From Phytohabitans houttuyneae (lineage in GTDB: Bacteria > Actinomycetota > Actinomycetes > Mycobacteriales > Micromonosporaceae), in the NCBI RefSeq assembly GCF_011764425.1, contig NZ_BLPF01000001.1, positions 797,001-861,000 on the forward strand: 64,000 nucleotides of DNA, in the 5' to 3' direction. Numbering within the stretch: the first letter of the stretch is position 1; each line of letters opens with the position of its first letter. The notes beneath the pieces are model-generated. The model was given only the letters and a program-made list of their open reading frames with translations. It was not told where the DNA came from and ran no database searches. The position numbers were made by a program, and so were the translations under genes. Positions 61,786 to 64,000 of the stretch are shown piece after piece.

Positions 61786-62897
61786 GTGGCCCACATCCAC
61801 GACAACTACGGTCCCGAAGCGCGCTACGCCGTGGAGCGCGAGGCCGAACTGCCCACCACCAAGTGGGACGAGGAGGTCGCCCGCGGCCTCGAGCTCGGCC
61901 TCCCCGGCGCGGACTCCATCGTGGACCGCCGCATCCCCACGTTCAGCCGCGGCGAGCTGCCCCACTTCGCCGGCATCAACACGTTCCTCAAGGCGCCGTA
62001 CCTGGAGGACGTGCGCCGCTGCGGCGAGTACGACGTGGCGGTGCTCGGCGCGCCCTTCGACGGCGGCACCACCTACCGGTCCGGCACCCGCTTCGGCCCG
62101 CAGGGCATCCGCAAGATCTCCGCACTCTACGGCCCGTACTCGTTCGAGCTCGGCGTCGACCTCCGCGAGTCGATCACGATCGCCGACCTGGGCGACGTCT
62201 TCACGATCCCGGCGAACATCGAGAAGACGTTCGACCAGATCTCCAAGGCGGTCGGCCACGTGTACGCCTCGGGCGCCTTCCCGGTCGTGCTGGGCGGCGA
62301 CCACTCGATCGGCTACCCCACCGTGCGCGGCGTGGCCGAGCACCTCGACGGCAACCTCGGGATCATCCACTTCGACCGCCACGTCGACACCCAGGAAACC
62401 GACCTCGACGAGCGGATGCACACCACACCGTGGTTCCACGCCACCGACATCCCGAACGTGCCGCCGAAAAACCTCGTGCAGATCGGCATCGGCGGGTGGC
62501 AGGCGCCCCGCCCGGGGTCAAGGTCGGGCGCGAGCGCGGCACGACGATCATGACCGTCACCGACTGCGTCGAGATGGGCATCGAGGCGGCCGCCGCCAGG
62601 GCCCTGGAGGTGGCCTGGGACGGCGCCGACGCGGTGTGGCTCTCGTTCGACGTCGACTGCCTCGACGCCGCGTTCGTACCCGGAACCGGATGGCCCGAGC
62701 CCGGCGGCTTCCTCCCCCGCGAGGTGCTCAAGTTCATCCAGCTCATCGCCGAGCGGCCGCTCGCCGGCATCGAGGTCGTGGAGTGCTCGCCGCCCTACGA
62801 CAACGCCGAGATCACCTCGCTCATCGCCACCCGGGTCATCTGCGACACGCTCGGCTGCCTCGTGCGCGCCGGTCACCTTCCCTTGAGAAGCGCGTAA
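61786..62897 (+). CDS. gdmH: Guanidine hydrolase (guanidinase)-type ureohydrolase, frame broken by one missing base
   Basis: The repaired product is 370 residues, starting at GTG 61786 with GGAGG 5 nt upstream. It has a long N-terminal region (about 1-80) before the arginase fold: APFDGGTTYRSGTRFGPQGIR, GGDHS at 170-174, and the metal segment DRHVD at 197-201, where agmatinases usually have DAHxD. After GGWQAPRPG the frame breaks at the GGGG run 62514-62517; one extra G restores VKVGRERGTTIM and SFDVDCLDAAFVPGTGWPEPGG. The DRHVDTQE and ERMHTTPWFHATD segments and the guanidine riboswitch point to guanidine to urea plus ammonia rather than agmatinase. Confidence 0.8.
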
Positions 62898-62914
62898 CTC
62901 GTTAGGAGCATGCA

Positions 62915-63910
62915 ATGAGAAGAGTTCTCGCCGCCGCCGCGGCGTTCGTGTTGCTGTCCGCCGCCGCCTGCTCCGAGGGCGGCGACGACGCCGAGGCGGG
63001 CGCGCCCACCACCGTCCGGCTCGGGTTCAGCGCGTGGCCCGGCTGGTTTCCCTGGCAGGTCGCGCAGGAGCAGGGCCTGTTCGCCAAGAACGGCGTGACC
63101 GTCGACCTGAAGTACTTCGACAGCTACACCGACAGCCTCACCGCCCTGTCCACCGGAAACCTGGACGCCAACAGCCAGACGCTGAACGACACGCTCTCCT
63201 CCGTGAGCGGCGGAGCCAAGCAGACGATCGTGCTGGTCAACGACAACTCGACCGGCAACGACCAGATCATCGCCCGCGCCGGCATCGACACCGTGGCCGA
63301 CCTCAAGGGCCGTACGGTGGCGGTCGAGCAGGGCACGGTCGACCACTATCTGCTGCTGCTCGCCCTGCGCAAGGCCGGACTGTCCGAAGGGGACATCACG
63401 GTGAAGGCGCTGCTGACCGACGCGGCCGCGGCGGCGTTCGTGGCCGGGCAGGTCGACGCGGTGGGCGCGTTCGCCCCGTTCACCACCACGGCGCTCGGGC
63501 TCGCCGGCAGCAAGGCGATCGCCACCTCCGCCGACTTCCCCGGCGCGATCCCGGACCACCTCGTCTTCGACGCCGACTTCGTCAAGGACCACCCGAAGGA
63601 GGTGCAGGCCATGGTGGACACCTGGTTCGACACGATCGCCTGGATCGCGGCCAACAAGGACGCGGCCATCGCCATCATGGCCAAGAAGGGCGGCGTCAGC
63701 GACGCCGACTACAAGACCTACGACGCCGGTACCACGATCTTCACGCACGAGCAGAACCTCGCCGCGTTCACGCCCGGCCAGAGCGCCGCCAACCTCGACT
63801 TCCAGGCCCGGTCCATCGCCACGTTCCTGGTCGACGCCAAGCTCGTGGACGAGGAGCCGCCGCTCGACGGTCTCTTCGACCCGACGTTCGTCAAAGCGGC
63901 GACGCCATGA
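62915..63910 (+). CDS. ABC transporter substrate-binding lipoprotein, nitrate/sulfonate/taurine type
   Basis: The 331-residue protein has a signal peptide with a lipobox ending in Cys19 and an SsuA/TauA/THI5-like periplasmic binding fold: VRLGFSAWPGWFPWQVAQEQGLF, DSLTALSTGNLDANSQTL, IDTVADLKGRTVAVEQGTVDHYLL and AFVAGQVDAVGAF. AGGAG precedes the ATG. It follows the ureohydrolase by 17 nt under the guanidine riboswitch, so guanidine or a related cation is the likely ligand (inference); homologues of this type are a known riboswitch-associated group. Confidence 0.85.
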   Translation: MRRVLAAAAAFVLLSAAACSEGGDDAEAGAPTTVRLGFSAWPGWFPWQVAQEQGLFAKNGVTVDLKYFDSYTDSLTALSTGNLDANSQTLNDTLSSVSGGAKQTIVLVNDNSTGNDQIIARAGIDTVADLKGRTVAVEQGTVDHYLLLLALRKAGLSEGDITVKALLTDAAAAAFVAGQVDAVGAFAPFTTTALGLAGSKAIATSADFPGAIPDHLVFDADFVKDHPKEVQAMVDTWFDTIAWIAANKDAAIAIMAKKGGVSDADYKTYDAGTTIFTHEQNLAAFTPGQSAANLDFQARSIATFLVDAKLVDEEPPLDGLFDPTFVKAATP

Positions 63911-64000
63911 GCGAGCGGGCCGGCACGGCGGCCTCCCTCGCGGCGGAGCCCTCGGCCGTGCCCGAACCCGCGCCGCCGCGCTCCCTCCCGCGCCGCCGCC
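63907..64000 (+). CDS. ABC transporter permease, N-terminal fragment
   Basis: An ATG overlapping the substrate-binding protein stop (ATGA) opens a frame that starts MSERAGTAASLAAEPS and runs off the window with a Pro/Arg-rich cytoplasmic leader. No membrane segment is reached. Permease is inferred only from position in the transporter operon. Confidence 0.5.
   Translation, partial: MSERAGTAASLAAEPSAVPEPAPPRSLPRRR

Noticed and set aside
61786-62897. Annotation as agmatinase (SpeB)
   Set aside because: The variant DRHVD motif, long N-terminus and guanidine riboswitch fit guanidine hydrolase better, although agmatinase cannot be fully excluded without an assay.

Overview
The window is high-GC DNA (low 70s percent GC by eye) from an actinobacterium. 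Four things point that way: many GTG and TTG starts, actinobacterial markers (BldD, the mIHF-type integration host factor, a septum-formation lipoprotein, an apparently helicase-dead PriA), an MptB-like mannosyltransferase, and the long co-directional chain of housekeeping genes. A filamentous member of the Micromonosporaceae is the most likely source, but that is an inference. No rRNA, tRNA, prophage, insertion sequence or CRISPR array was seen.

Layout. 1-4300 (minus): ribD-ribE-ribBA-ribH riboflavin operon behind an FMN riboswitch, downstream of rpe and a receiver-GGDEF regulator. 5201-6100 (plus): septum-formation lipoprotein. 6284-9137 (minus): rsmB, fmt, def. 9244-10449 (plus): a secreted phytase-like/esterase-like protein followed by a repeat-rich gap. 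10936-16680 (minus): priA, metK, coaBC, rpoZ, gmk, mihF. 16850-27392 (minus): pyrimidine genes pyrR-pyrB-pyrC-carA-carB-pyrD-pyrF with bioA inserted, behind a PyrR-binding RNA element. 27689-28177 (plus): bldD. 28784-30412 (minus): a type VII secretion-like pair and nusB; then efp. 31168-33836 (plus): two GT-C mannosyltransferase-like genes. 33630-39919 (minus, with one plus-strand hydrolase): aroQ, aroB, WYL regulator, aroK, aroC, aroE. 39916-44700 (minus): mltG, ruvX, alaS and a small membrane protein. 44776-51935: DUF948-like protein, a 1664-residue Pro/Gly-rich repeat protein, rarA. 52038-56229: GNAT, aspS and two divergent secreted or membrane proteins. 56308-60669 (plus): ureA-ureB-ureC-ureF-ureG-ureD. 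60726-61528: DoxX and an SSI-type protease inhibitor. 61620-64000 (plus): a guanidine-I (ykkC) riboswitch, a guanidine hydrolase-type ureohydrolase, a substrate-binding lipoprotein and the start of a permease.

How the genes work together. The right end reads as a guanidine nitrogen-scavenging unit. A guanidine-sensing RNA controls a Ni/Mn ureohydrolase that would release urea and ammonia, plus an uptake system, and a complete urease set lies directly upstream. The left and middle parts are conserved housekeeping clusters (flavin, translation initiation and formylation, CoA, pyrimidine, shikimate) in which accessory genes and small repeats sit only in the gaps. A c-di-GMP theme links the GGDEF protein with BldD.

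Sequence quality. At least nine genes (def, priA, carB twice, aroC, aroE, the giant repeat protein, two secreted or membrane proteins, the guanidinase) carry reading-frame breaks. All but one are explained by a single missing base in a G/C homopolymer. Several of these genes are essential, so I read the breaks as sequencing errors and give the repaired gene models.
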